DNA from: Pseudonocardia autotrophica
GTDB lineage: Bacteria > Actinomycetota > Actinomycetes > Mycobacteriales > Pseudonocardiaceae
Reading direction: 5' to 3'
Assembly (NCBI RefSeq): GCF_000717175.1
Contig: NZ_JNYD01000018.1
Location: 1 to 64,000, forward strand
DNA: 64,000 nucleotides
How positions within the stretch are numbered: the first letter of the stretch is position 1; the number at the start of each line of letters is the position of its first letter. Made by a program: the position numbers and the translations under genes. Below the pieces are notes generated by a model that made no database searches, was not told the DNA's origin, and saw only the letters and a list, made by a program, of their open reading frames with translations. This document shows positions 8,494-18,508 of this stretch, in pieces.

Positions 8494-9708
8494 ATGGCCC
8501 AGCAGCACCCCCGCCCGCAGTCATCCCGGTACCCGCAGGCCGGGCCCGGCCAGAACGGCCGACCCGTCCCGTCGCAGGCCGGCCCTCCCGACCTCCCGCG
8601 CACCGGGGCCGCCCAGCGGCCCGGCGCCGGACGTCCCGACGACCGCCGACCCGGCCACCCCGGTCCGCAGCGCCGTTCGGGATCGGGGGGCGCGACGAGC
8701 TCGCGGGGCACCGGCGGCACGGCCGGTTCGGGTGCCACCCGCCGCGTCGGGCCGCCGTCCTCGGGGCTGCCCACCCAGGTCACGACGACCACGGGACCGC
8801 AGCCGCGCACGCCCTCCGGCGGCGTGCCGACCCGCGCCACCTCCGCAGTCACGTCCGGGGGCGTCCCCACCGCGGCCGTCTCGGCGACGGTGGAGGAGAA
8901 GAAGCCGGACCTGACGGTCAACAAGATCATCGCCGGTGCCGGTGCCGCCGCCACCACGGCCGTGTTCGGCTCCTTCTTCGGCGCCACCGGCACGGTGGCC
9001 GGCGCGGCCCTCGGCTCGGTCGTGACGACCCTGGGCACGACGCTCTACCAACGCTCGCTGGACCGCACCAAGGAGACGGTGCTGGCGCGGGTGAAGATCC
9101 CCGGCAAGAAGGACGCCGTGGTCATCGCCGAGCCGGTGGACCCGCTGGCCACGATCCCGCTGCAGCGCCGGGCGGACGAGGGCGCGGGCCCCACGATGCT
9201 CCAGCCGGCGCTCGGCGACGCGGCCGCGGAGGGACCCGCGGAGCAGACCCGCCCGTGGTACACCCGCAAGCGCCTGCTGCTGGCGGCGGCCTCGACGGTC
9301 GTCGCGTTCGTGGTGGGCATGATGGTGATCACCGGCGTCGAGTGGATCAAGGGCTCGCCGATCTCCGGCGGGACCTCCGGCACCTCGGTCAGCCGGGTCG
9401 TCTCCGGGACCCCGATCACGTCGGACGACAACACCGACCAGGGCGGCAGCACCGACACCACGGAGAGCTCCACCCCGACGACCACCCCGGAGCCGTCGGA
9501 CGAGCAGGGCCGTTCCACCGAGCGGACCGGCAGCGACGAGCCGTCGCGCAACCCCACCGCGACCACCACGCCGCGGACCGGGTCGCCGACCCGGACCACG
9601 TCGCCCGACTCGGGGGACAGCGGGTCGGGGTCGCAGCAGGGCGGCGTCGACGGGCTGCTCGAGGGCGGCGGCACCAGCGGCAGCGGCGGCGAGAACAGCT
9701 CGAACTGA
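8494..9708 (+). CDS. Uncharacterised protein with two hydrophobic segments and disordered tails
   Basis: I do not recognise this 404-residue protein. The first 130 residues are rich in Pro, Gly, Gln and Arg and probably disordered. A hydrophobic Gly/Ala/Thr-rich segment follows (about 145-185, with FGSFFGATGTVAGAALGS, resembling a glycine-zipper membrane motif). A second transmembrane helix lies at about 268-286, after the basic WYTRKR. The last 110 residues are Ser/Thr/Asp/Gly-rich and likely extracytoplasmic. The ATG at 8494 follows GAAACGGAG. It stands alone between convergent thiE and the DUF3159 gene. Confidence 0.6.
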   Translation: MAQQHPRPQSSRYPQAGPGQNGRPVPSQAGPPDLPRTGAAQRPGAGRPDDRRPGHPGPQRRSGSGGATSSRGTGGTAGSGATRRVGPPSSGLPTQVTTTTGPQPRTPSGGVPTRATSAVTSGGVPTAAVSATVEEKKPDLTVNKIIAGAGAAATTAVFGSFFGATGTVAGAALGSVVTTLGTTLYQRSLDRTKETVLARVKIPGKKDAVVIAEPVDPLATIPLQRRADEGAGPTMLQPALGDAAAEGPAEQTRPWYTRKRLLLAAASTVVAFVVGMMVITGVEWIKGSPISGGTSGTSVSRVVSGTPITSDDNTDQGGSTDTTESSTPTTTPEPSDEQGRSTERTGSDEPSRNPTATTTPRTGSPTRTTSPDSGDSGSGSQQGGVDGLLEGGGTSGSGGENSSN

Positions 9709-9731
9709 GGTCGGTCCGAGCGGCGCTCCGA

Positions 9732-10394
9732 TCAGGGCAGGCGCGCGCGGAGGGCCCGGGCCGCGGCCTCCGGGTCCTCCGCCTCCGTGATCGCCCGGAC
9801 GACCACGATCCGGGTGGCCCCGGCGGCGAGGACCTCGTCGAGGTTCCCGCCGTCGATCCCGCCGATCGCGAACCACGGCCGGGCCGGCGCACGACCGGCC
9901 ACCGTGCGGACCAGGTCCAGGCCGGGTGCGGGCCGCCCGGGCTTGGTCGGGGTCGGCCAGCAGGGGCCCACGCAGAAGTAGTCCACGCCGGGCTCGTCGG
10001 CGGCCCGCAGGGTCTCCTCCGCGCTGTGCGACGAGCGCCCGACGACGATCTCCTCGCCGGCCACCCGGCGGGCCCACTCGACCGGCAGGTCGTCCTGCCC
10101 GAGGTGCAGCACGTCGGCGCCCGCGGCCAGGGCCACGTCCGCCCGGTCGTTCACGGCGAGGAGCCGGTCGTGCTTCGCGCAGGCCTCGGCGAGGACCTCG
10201 AGGGCCTGCAGCTCCTGCTTCGCCTCCAGCGGCTCGCCGCCCTTCTCGCGGAGCTGGATGACGTCGACGCCCCCGGCGAGGGCGGCGTCGGCGAACTCGG
10301 CCAGGTCCTTGCGGTCCCGGCGGGCTCCCGTGCACAGGTAGAGGCGGGCGTCGGCGAGCCGGGTCAGCAGCGTCTCACGGTCGAGTCGGGGCAC
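9732..10394 (-). CDS. thiE: Thiamine-phosphate synthase
   Basis: ThiE joins HMP pyrophosphate and thiazole phosphate to give thiamine phosphate. The 220-residue TIM barrel shows VIQLREKGG near residue 50, [45 protein letters not shown] and the phosphate-binding [10 protein letters not shown], all standard ThiE motifs. A GTG at 10394 gives the usual start. It is transcribed away from the riboswitch-controlled thiOSG operon; the riboswitch faces the other strand, so thiE is not obviously under its control. Confidence 0.93.
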   Translation of the reverse strand: MPRLDRETLLTRLADARLYLCTGARRDRKDLAEFADAALAGGVDVIQLREKGGEPLEAKQELQALEVLAEACAKHDRLLAVNDRADVALAAGADVLHLGQDDLPVEWARRVAGEEIVVGRSSHSAEETLRAADEPGVDYFCVGPCWPTPTKPGRPAPGLDLVRTVAGRAPARPWFAIGGIDGGNLDEVLAAGATRIVVVRAITEAEDPEAAARALRARLP

Positions 10395-10445
10395 GGTCCG
10401 GGAGCGTAGGCTGGGCGACCGGGAACGAGAGCTGTGGGTGCAGGG

Positions 10446-10532
10446 CACGGGAGTCCGCGCGCGAGCGGGCTGAGAGGGGACTGGCCGGTCCCGACCGTCG
10501 AACCTGATCCGGGTCATGCCGGCGCAGGGAGG
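10446..10532 (+). promoter_or_regulatory. TPP riboswitch (THI element) controlling thiOSG
   Basis: The conserved TPP aptamer words occur in order: CACGGGAGTCC, GCTGAGAGG, GAACCTGATCCGGGTCATGC and CGCAGGGAGG. The last block overlaps the AGGAGGAAG ribosome site of thiO, whose GTG is at 10540, so control is most simply by sequestering the ribosome site when TPP is bound. An ATG within the conserved GTCATGCC at 10516 is in frame with thiO but belongs to the aptamer and is unlikely to be the start. Confidence 0.95.
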
Positions 10533-10539
10533 AAGCAAG

Positions 10540-12580
<2,041 letters not shown>

Positions 12581-12686
12581 GAGGAGCTCGCGGAACGAAC
12601 AGGGGCACGGGAGCAGCGTGCGGAACGGACGAGGGCACGGGCCCCGCATCGACTGATTCCGGCCGCGCTCGTGGCAGGGTGAGGCG

Positions 12687-13214
12687 GTGCCGCTGTTCTC
12701 CTTCGAGGGCCTCGCCCCGACCGTCCACCCGACCGCCTTCGTCGCCCCGACCGCCACGCTCGTGGGCGATGTGCGGGTCGAGGAGGGCGCCTCGATCTGG
12801 TACAACGCCGTGCTCCGGGCCGACTTCGGCCCGATCGTGGTGCGGGCCGGGGCCAATGTGCAGGACGGCTGCGTGCTGCACGGCGGCGACGACCCCGTGA
12901 CCGAGATCGGCGCGGGCGCCACGATCGGGCACCTGTGCGTGGTGCACGGCAGCGTGATCGGCGCGGAGTGCGTGGTCGGCAACGGCGCCACGATCCAGGA
13001 CGGCGCGCGGATCGGCGCGCGGTCGCTGATCGGCGCCGGGTCGACGGTGCCGCCGAACAAGGTGATCCCCGAGGGCACCCTGGTGCTCGGGCCGGCCGCG
13101 GCCACCAAGGGCGGCCTGACGCCGGAGGCCGAGCGCTGGGTGCGCACGAACCCGGACATCTACCGGGAGCTCGCGCAGCGGCACGCCAAGACCGTCACCC
13201 CGGTCGTCCCCTGA
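12687..13214 (+). CDS. Gamma-carbonic-anhydrase-like hexapeptide-repeat protein
   Basis: A 175-residue left-handed beta-helix protein. Residues 20-130 are hexapeptide repeats, and three histidines match the metal ligands of gamma-class carbonic anhydrases: H65 in CVLHGGDD, H82 in TIGHLCVV and H87 in VVHGSVIG. D46 in LRADFGPI and Q59 in VQDGC are also conserved. It could be a true carbonic anhydrase or a PaaY/YrdA-type thioesterase-like relative; the sequence does not decide. A GTG at 12687 follows AGGGTGAG. The next gene starts 4 bp after its stop. Confidence 0.85.
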   Translation: MPLFSFEGLAPTVHPTAFVAPTATLVGDVRVEEGASIWYNAVLRADFGPIVVRAGANVQDGCVLHGGDDPVTEIGAGATIGHLCVVHGSVIGAECVVGNGATIQDGARIGARSLIGAGSTVPPNKVIPEGTLVLGPAAATKGGLTPEAERWVRTNPDIYRELAQRHAKTVTPVVP

Positions 13215-13218
13215 CGTC

Positions 13219-14115
13219 ATGGGCGCGCCGGGGGAGGGGCGCCGGGGGCCGCTGGCCGCGGCCCTGCTGACCGCCGTGGCCGTGGGTCTCACGGGCTGCG
13301 GGGGCGGCGCTCCCACGCCGCCAGGGGCTCCCTCGACGACCGCCCCGGCTCCCCCGGCCACCGCTCCGGCCCCCGCGACGACCCGGCTCCCGGCGGCGGC
13401 CGGCGGGCTCGTCGTGTGGTTCGTCGGCTCGACCCCGGCCGGGGACCGGCTCTACCGGGAGCGCCGGGCGACCACCGAGGGCGGGCCGGACGGCGTGGCC
13501 CCGGACCCGGCGGGCGACGCCGTCCGGGAGCTGCTCGCGGGGCGACCGGAGGACCCCGACCACCGCTCGGACTGGCCGCCCGGGGTGACCCTGCGCGGCC
13601 CGGTCACGATCGCCGACGGGGTGTTCACTGTCGACCTGACGCCGCCCGGACCGCTGCCCGGTCCGGCCGGCCTCGCCCTGCAGCAGCTGGTGCAGACGGT
13701 GCAGGACACCACCGGGAGCACCGCACCGGTCCGCGTGCTGGTCGACGGCCGCCCGGCGACCACGCTGCTCGGGGAGGACGTGTCGCAGCCGCTGACGGCC
13801 GACGACCCGTTCCGCGTCCGGGCCCTCGTCCAGCTCGACGACCCGGTGGAGGGCGCCGTCGTCGGCTCGCCGGTCGTGGTGTCCGGCGAGGCGGCCGTGT
13901 TCGAGGCGACGCTGCTGTGGGAGGTCCGGGACCCGGCGGGCCGGACCGTGCGGTCCGGGTCCGCGACGACGAGCGAGGGCCAGACCTTCGCGCCCTACCG
14001 GTTCACGGTGCCGCTCGACCCCGGGACCTACGACGTCGTGGTCTCCGAGGACGACCCGAGCGGCGGGGAGGGCCGGGCTCCGATGACCGACTCGGCGCGG
14101 ATCACCGTCCGCTGA
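13219..14115 (+). CDS. Lipoprotein with GerMN and Gmad2 domains
   Basis: A 298-residue secreted lipoprotein: the signal LLTAVAVGLTGCGGG contains a lipobox with the lipidated cysteine at about 27. A Pro/Thr/Ala-rich linker follows, then a GerMN-like domain (about 60-185, with VVWFVGS, DGVFTVDLT and ALQQLVQTVQ) and a C-terminal Ig-like Gmad2 domain (about 205-298, with VVGSPVVVSGEA and APYRFTVPLDPGTYDVVV). In other actinobacteria such proteins accompany spore or cell-envelope functions; the role here is unknown. The ATG at 13219 lies 4 bp after the previous stop, so the two are co-transcribed. Confidence 0.82.
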   Translation: MGAPGEGRRGPLAAALLTAVAVGLTGCGGGAPTPPGAPSTTAPAPPATAPAPATTRLPAAAGGLVVWFVGSTPAGDRLYRERRATTEGGPDGVAPDPAGDAVRELLAGRPEDPDHRSDWPPGVTLRGPVTIADGVFTVDLTPPGPLPGPAGLALQQLVQTVQDTTGSTAPVRVLVDGRPATTLLGEDVSQPLTADDPFRVRALVQLDDPVEGAVVGSPVVVSGEAAVFEATLLWEVRDPAGRTVRSGSATTSEGQTFAPYRFTVPLDPGTYDVVVSEDDPSGGEGRAPMTDSARITVR

Positions 14116-14713
14116 CCCGGGGTGCCCGGAGGCCCAGGGACCGCAGCTCCGCCTCGGCCAGTGCCGCGACGGCCGCGGGATCGCCGGATCGCCAGGCCTG
14201 GGCAGGGTCGGGTGTGATGCGCAGCAGGGAGCGCAGGGGGCGGCGCGTGAGCGCCCGCAGGGCCAGGACGTCCGGGCCGGCCTCGCGCGCCTCGGCGGCC
14301 GCCGTGGCCCGGCGGGCGTAGCGGACCCGCAGCGGCAGCCACAGTGCCAGCACGGGCAGCAGCCCCAGGACCGCGACCAGCACGCCCGCCCCGGTCGCCA
14401 CTGCGGCGACGGTGTCGATCTGCTGCTGGCCGGCGGCGACGAGCGAGGACCCGGCGTCGGCCCCGGGCGCGAAGGCCCCGGCCAGCCGGTCGCCGACGAA
14501 CGGGACCTCCCCGGCGCCGCGGGCCGCGCCGTCGAACGCGCCGCGGATCGACTCGCCCGCCTGGACGAGCGTCCGGCCGGGCCCCTGCAGGCGCAGCAGC
14601 AGGTCGTGGGCGGCCACCCCCAGCCAGATCCAGAGGACCGCCCACGCCACCGCCACGACGTCGGCCAGCACCTGACCGGCGGCCCGCTCCGGCCGCTCCG
14701 CATACACGCGCAC
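14102..14713 (-). CDS. Uncharacterised membrane protein
   Basis: A 203-residue protein with two hydrophobic segments, about residues 15-36 (VLADVVAVAWAVLWIWLGVA) and 105-126 (GAGVLVAVLGLLPVLALWLP), separated by an extracytoplasmic region rich in Gly and Ala. The C-terminal third is cytoplasmic and Arg/Ala-rich with RALTRRPLRSLLRITPDP. I do not recognise a named family. The GTG at 14713 is preceded by TAGGAC, a possible -10 for a nearly leaderless transcript. Its 3' end overlaps the convergent lipoprotein gene by 14 bp. Confidence 0.6.
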   Translation of the reverse strand: MRVYAERPERAAGQVLADVVAVAWAVLWIWLGVAAHDLLLRLQGPGRTLVQAGESIRGAFDGAARGAGEVPFVGDRLAGAFAPGADAGSSLVAAGQQQIDTVAAVATGAGVLVAVLGLLPVLALWLPLRVRYARRATAAAEAREAGPDVLALRALTRRPLRSLLRITPDPAQAWRSGDPAAVAALAEAELRSLGLRAPRVSGR

Positions 14714-14758
14714 GCCCGCGGTCCTACCGTGCCGCGTGCCGGTGCGCGAGCCAGGACC

Positions 14759-15460
14759 CTAGAGCAGGCCCAGCTTGGTCGCCGCGTACACCGCCTCGGC
14801 GCGCCGGGAGACCATCAGCTTGCGCATGAGGTTGCCGACGTGGAACTTCACCGTGGTCTCGGAGATGAACAGCTCGGCCCCGATGGCGCGGTTGGACAGA
14901 CCGCGGGCGAGCAGCCGCAGCACGTCGAGCTCGCGTTCGGTGAGCCGCTCCCGGTCCGGTACGCCGCCGGAGAGCGAGCGCACCATCGCGGAGGCGCTGC
15001 GGGCGTCGAAGGCGCTCTCCCCGCGCGAGACCGCGCGGATGGCGCGGACCAGCTCGGTGGTGTCGACGTCCTTCACGACGTACCCGCGGGCGCCCGCCTG
15101 CACGGACTCGACGACGAGCCGGTCCTCGGCGAACGTGGTGAGCACCAGCACACCGATGCCCGGGTGGGCGGCGCAGAGCTTGCGGCAGACGTCCAGCCCG
15201 TCCGTCTGCGGGCCGGACGTCAGCTTGAGGTCGAGCAGCACGACGTGCGGGCGGGTCGCGGCCACGGCGGCGATCGCGTCGGCCGGGGTGCCTGCCTCGC
15301 CGACCACCCGCAGGTCCTCCTCGCGCTCCAGCACGGCGCGCAGCCCCTGGCGCATGATCGAGTGGTCGTCGACCAGCACGATCCGCACGGGCATCGGGCG
15401 CGCCCGGTGCATCGGGCGCGGGGGCTGACCCCCCGGCGGTGCGGTGCGAACGGCGCTCAT
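14759..15460 (-). CDS. LuxR/NarL-family response regulator (partner of the adjacent histidine kinase)
   Basis: A 233-residue response regulator. The receiver domain (about 24-145) has the acidic pair VDDH, the phospho-acceptor Asp in VVLLDLKL, and the conserved Lys in YVVKDVDT. The C-terminal LuxR-type helix-turn-helix (about 168-230) has LTERELDVLRLLARGLSNRAIG and TVKFHVGNLMRKL. The ATG at 15460 overlaps the kinase stop in an ATGA junction, so kinase and regulator are translated together. With ErcA upstream in the same operon, a role in alcohol or aldehyde sensing is plausible but inferred. Confidence 0.9.
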   Translation of the reverse strand: MSAVRTAPPGGQPPRPMHRARPMPVRIVLVDDHSIMRQGLRAVLEREEDLRVVGEAGTPADAIAAVAATRPHVVLLDLKLTSGPQTDGLDVCRKLCAAHPGIGVLVLTTFAEDRLVVESVQAGARGYVVKDVDTTELVRAIRAVSRGESAFDARSASAMVRSLSGGVPDRERLTERELDVLRLLARGLSNRAIGAELFISETTVKFHVGNLMRKLMVSRRAEAVYAATKLGLL

Positions 15461-16905
15461 GACGCCACCCCTCTCTCGTCGCTCCGGGCGTCGCCCCGTG
15501 CACTGCCGCGGCCCGTCCGCCGCCCGCCGTCGGCCCCGCCGACCGGCACGTCGACCTGGACCTGCAGCCCGCCCATGCGGGCCCGGCGGAACGTCACCGT
15601 CCCGCCCATCTCCACGGCCCTGGTCTGCATGTTGACCAGGCCGCGGTGCTCGCCGGACGGGGACAGCGCCGACGCCCGCAGACTGCGCCGGACCTCCTCC
15701 GGCCGGCCCTTGCCGTCGTCGGACACGGTCAGCCGGACCGCGCCGGGCCGGTAGGCCAGCCGGATCGACGCGCGGGAGGCGTCGGCGTGCATGGCCGTGT
15801 TGAACAGCGCCTCGCCGGCGATGCGGAACAGCGACTGCTCCTGCTCGGCGGGCAGCCGCACGGGCTCGCCGCCGATCCGGACGTCGATGCGCAGCTCGTC
15901 CGGCATGTGCACGGTGGTGAGCTGGCGCAGCATCGCCGGCAGGTCCTGGTCGGCGCTCTCGTGGTGGCTGAGCGCGTAGATCGCCGAGCGCAGCTGCTCG
16001 ACGGCCCGCTTGGTGAGGTCCTTCGCGGTGTCGAGGTGCTCGAGCAGCCGCGGCTCGTCCAGCTCGCCGCGGACCAGCTCGATGTGCATGCCGGCGGACA
16101 GCGCGTACTGGGTGACGCTGTCGTGCAGCTCCCGGGCGATCCGGTGCCGCTCGTTGTCCAGCACTTCGCGCTGCCGGGCGGCGCCGAGCTGCTCCTGGGT
16201 GCGCTGCAGCTCGGCGTTGCGGGCGCGGAGGTCCTCGGCCTGCCGGGCGGTGCGCGCGTAGAGCTTCTCCGAGCGCTCCAGCAGCGCGCAGTTCTGCAAC
16301 GCCGACGCCGTCTGCCCGGCCAGGATCCGCATGACCGAGTGGTCGGTGTCGTCGACCTCCCGGTCCCGCGGGGTCCACGCCACGAACCCGCCGACGGTCC
16401 GCCCGTCGAGCCGGACCGGGACGTGCAGGTGCGTGCGGGCGGTGTCCCGGTCGTGGCCGGGGCCCTCGTGGCCGGTGTCGTCGCCGCAGCGGACCTTCTC
16501 GACGTGCGCACGCACCGTCGCCGGCACCAGGTCGAGGTTCGTCCACTCCACTCCGTCGGGCCCCAGGACGAGGTGCCGCGGGCTGGCGTCCTTCAACCGG
16601 CCGTCGACCAGCGCGAAGGCGACCCAGTCCGCGGAAAGGTGGTCCGCGGCCGCGTCGACCACGGCCCGGACGAGCGCCTCGGAGCCCTCCATCGTGCGGA
16701 CCAGCGCGGCGGAGATCCGCTCCAGGGCGAGGATCACCCGGCGCAACCGCACCGCCGACACCCGGTACTCCGGGTAGAACGACGGCTTGCCGGACCGCAG
16801 TCCGGTCAGCGCGTCGAGGTCCGGGCCGGGCCACGAGCGGCCCGCGGGCGCCGGCGTGTCGGCCCGCCGCGGCGGCCAGGGGCCGGAGGAGGGCACGCTC
16901 GTCAC
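15457..16905 (-). CDS. GAF-domain sensor histidine kinase (HisKA_3 type)
   Basis: A 482-residue cytoplasmic kinase without membrane segments. A GAF domain spans roughly 60-215 (VVDAAADHLSADWVAFALVDG, VPVRLDGRTVGGFVAW). The dimerisation domain carries the phospho-accepting His in HRIARELHDSVTQYALS at about 268. The ATPase domain has EALFNTAMHADASRA, SDDGKGRPEE and HRGLVNMQTRAVEMGG; the N-box is slightly unusual, with ALFNTAMHA in place of the common ALNNAVKHA. It lies 10 bp after ercA and overlaps the regulator by 4 bp. The ligand of the GAF domain is unknown. Confidence 0.9.
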   Translation of the reverse strand: MTSVPSSGPWPPRRADTPAPAGRSWPGPDLDALTGLRSGKPSFYPEYRVSAVRLRRVILALERISAALVRTMEGSEALVRAVVDAAADHLSADWVAFALVDGRLKDASPRHLVLGPDGVEWTNLDLVPATVRAHVEKVRCGDDTGHEGPGHDRDTARTHLHVPVRLDGRTVGGFVAWTPRDREVDDTDHSVMRILAGQTASALQNCALLERSEKLYARTARQAEDLRARNAELQRTQEQLGAARQREVLDNERHRIARELHDSVTQYALSAGMHIELVRGELDEPRLLEHLDTAKDLTKRAVEQLRSAIYALSHHESADQDLPAMLRQLTTVHMPDELRIDVRIGGEPVRLPAEQEQSLFRIAGEALFNTAMHADASRASIRLAYRPGAVRLTVSDDGKGRPEEVRRSLRASALSPSGEHRGLVNMQTRAVEMGGTVTFRRARMGGLQVQVDVPVGGADGGRRTGRGSARGDARSDERGVAS

Positions 16906-16915
16906 CGCGGCGTCC

Positions 16916-18235
16916 TCACAGGGCGGCCCGGAACAGCGTCTCGACCTCGTCGACGGAGGCGGGGCGGGGGTTGGTGGTCAGGCAGGCGTCGCCGAGGGTC
17001 AGCACCGCGAGCCGCGGGATGTCCGCCTCGGTCACGCCGAGCGCGCCGAGCCCGCTCGGTACGCCGACCTCGTCGCCCAGCTTCCGGATCTCCGCGGCGA
17101 CCATGTCGACGGCCTCGGCCCCCGGCACGCCGTGCCCGGCCAGGCCCATCGCCTGCGCGATCGGCACGAACCGCTCGGGGGTGGCGGCGCCGTTGAACCG
17201 GACGACGTGCGGCAGCAGCACGCCGTTGATCACCCCGTGCGGCAGGTCGAGCATCCCGCCGACCTGGTGGCTCATGGCGTGCGTGGCACCGAGGATCGCG
17301 TTGGTGAAGGCCAGCCCGGCCTCCAGCGCGGCCTGGGCCATCGCCTGGCGGGCGCGCTGGTCCTCCGGCCGGAGCATCGTGTGCGCCAGGTTGGCGTTGA
17401 CCAGCGACACGGCCTGCAGGGCGTGGTGGTCGGTGAGCGGGCCGTGCGCCAGCGAGACGAACGCCTCGATGCCGTGGGTCAGCGCGTCGAGGCCGGTGGC
17501 CGCGTTGAGCCACTCCGGCATCGTGACGAGCAGCCGCGGGTCGATCACCGAGACGTCCGGGACGAGCGCCCGGCCCATGATCGTGATCTTGGTGTGCCGC
17601 TCGGTGTCGGTGACGATGCAGAACTGCGAGACGTCCGCGCCGGTCCCCGAGGTGGAGGGCATCATGATCAGGGGCGGGATCGGGTTGGCGATCCGGTCGA
17701 TGCCCTCGTAGTCGAGGATCCGCCCGCCGTTCGACGCCAGCAGGGCCACGCCCTTAGCCGCGTCGATCACCGAGCCGCCGCCCAGGCCCATCACGACGTC
17801 GCAGCCGGACGCCACGTAGTCGTGGTAGCCCTGCTCGATCTCGTGGTCCTTGGGGTTCGGCGTGACGTCCGTCCACAGCCGCGGGGTGAGCCCGGTCCCG
17901 CGCAGGTGCGCGAGCAGCTCGGCGGGCCAGCCCGCCTCGAACACGCCCGGGTCGGTCACCACGAACGGCCGCCGCGCGCCGAGCCGGGCGGCGGCGTACG
18001 CGGCCTCGCGCAGCGAGTCCGGGCCGAACACGATCTCGGGGGCGTGGAACTTCGACAGCCGCGGGTTCGTCGCGCCGGCCGCCGGGGCGCCGCAGCCGCC
18101 GCCCCGGTGGACGGTGAGGTCCGGCTCCCGCTCGGCCGCGTCGTCGCGGAGCACGTCGTCCACCAGCACCGTCTCGCCCGCCCGACGACACGCGTCGACG
18201 GTTCCGGTCGCCGGGGTCCCGCCCTCGAGAGCCAC
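16916..18235 (-). CDS. ercA: ErcA-like iron-containing alcohol dehydrogenase family protein
   Basis: This group III iron-type alcohol dehydrogenase most resembles ErcA, described in Pseudomonas as part of the regulatory circuit for ethanol oxidation rather than as the main enzyme. From about residue 68 it reads LSKFHAPEIVFGPDSL, VTPNPKDHEIEQGY, GLGGGSVIDAAKG, TSGTGADVSQFCIVTDT. Metal ligands are visible: Asp and His in TGLDALTHGIEAF, His in HAMSHQVGG and LPHGVING. The GTG at 18235 has GGGAGGGC upstream; the frame stays open to 18388, giving a longer N-terminus with no similarity. The first 60 residues are an extra segment with two cysteines. Being followed directly by a kinase and regulator supports the regulatory reading. 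Confidence 0.82.
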   Translation of the reverse strand: MALEGGTPATGTVDACRRAGETVLVDDVLRDDAAEREPDLTVHRGGGCGAPAAGATNPRLSKFHAPEIVFGPDSLREAAYAAARLGARRPFVVTDPGVFEAGWPAELLAHLRGTGLTPRLWTDVTPNPKDHEIEQGYHDYVASGCDVVMGLGGGSVIDAAKGVALLASNGGRILDYEGIDRIANPIPPLIMMPSTSGTGADVSQFCIVTDTERHTKITIMGRALVPDVSVIDPRLLVTMPEWLNAATGLDALTHGIEAFVSLAHGPLTDHHALQAVSLVNANLAHTMLRPEDQRARQAMAQAALEAGLAFTNAILGATHAMSHQVGGMLDLPHGVINGVLLPHVVRFNGAATPERFVPIAQAMGLAGHGVPGAEAVDMVAAEIRKLGDEVGVPSGLGALGVTEADIPRLAVLTLGDACLTTNPRPASVDEVETLFRAAL

Positions 18236-18508
18236 GCTGCCCTCCCACACCTCGTCCGACCGCACACGACGACGTCCGGATGCCCGGGGCATCCGGATCG
18301 TGTGAGCCACGTTACTCCGCACGGAGCGGCCACGGTGCTCCGTGACGGGGCCGGCGGAGGCGGTGGACACGGTGCGCGGCACCGGCATCAGCGGCGCCGG
18401 GAACGGGGGCGGGACATGCGGGACCTCCTCGTCTGCACCCCCGCACGGTAGTCCGCCCGACGGCCCGGGGGACCGGTCCGACGGAGGGTGCGCCCCCTGT
18501 CCCGACGG

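Noticed and set aside
10516..10539. ATG at 10516 as the thiO start
   Set aside because: It lies in the conserved GTCATGCC of the TPP aptamer; the GTG at 10540 has a proper ribosome site and gives the usual N-terminus.
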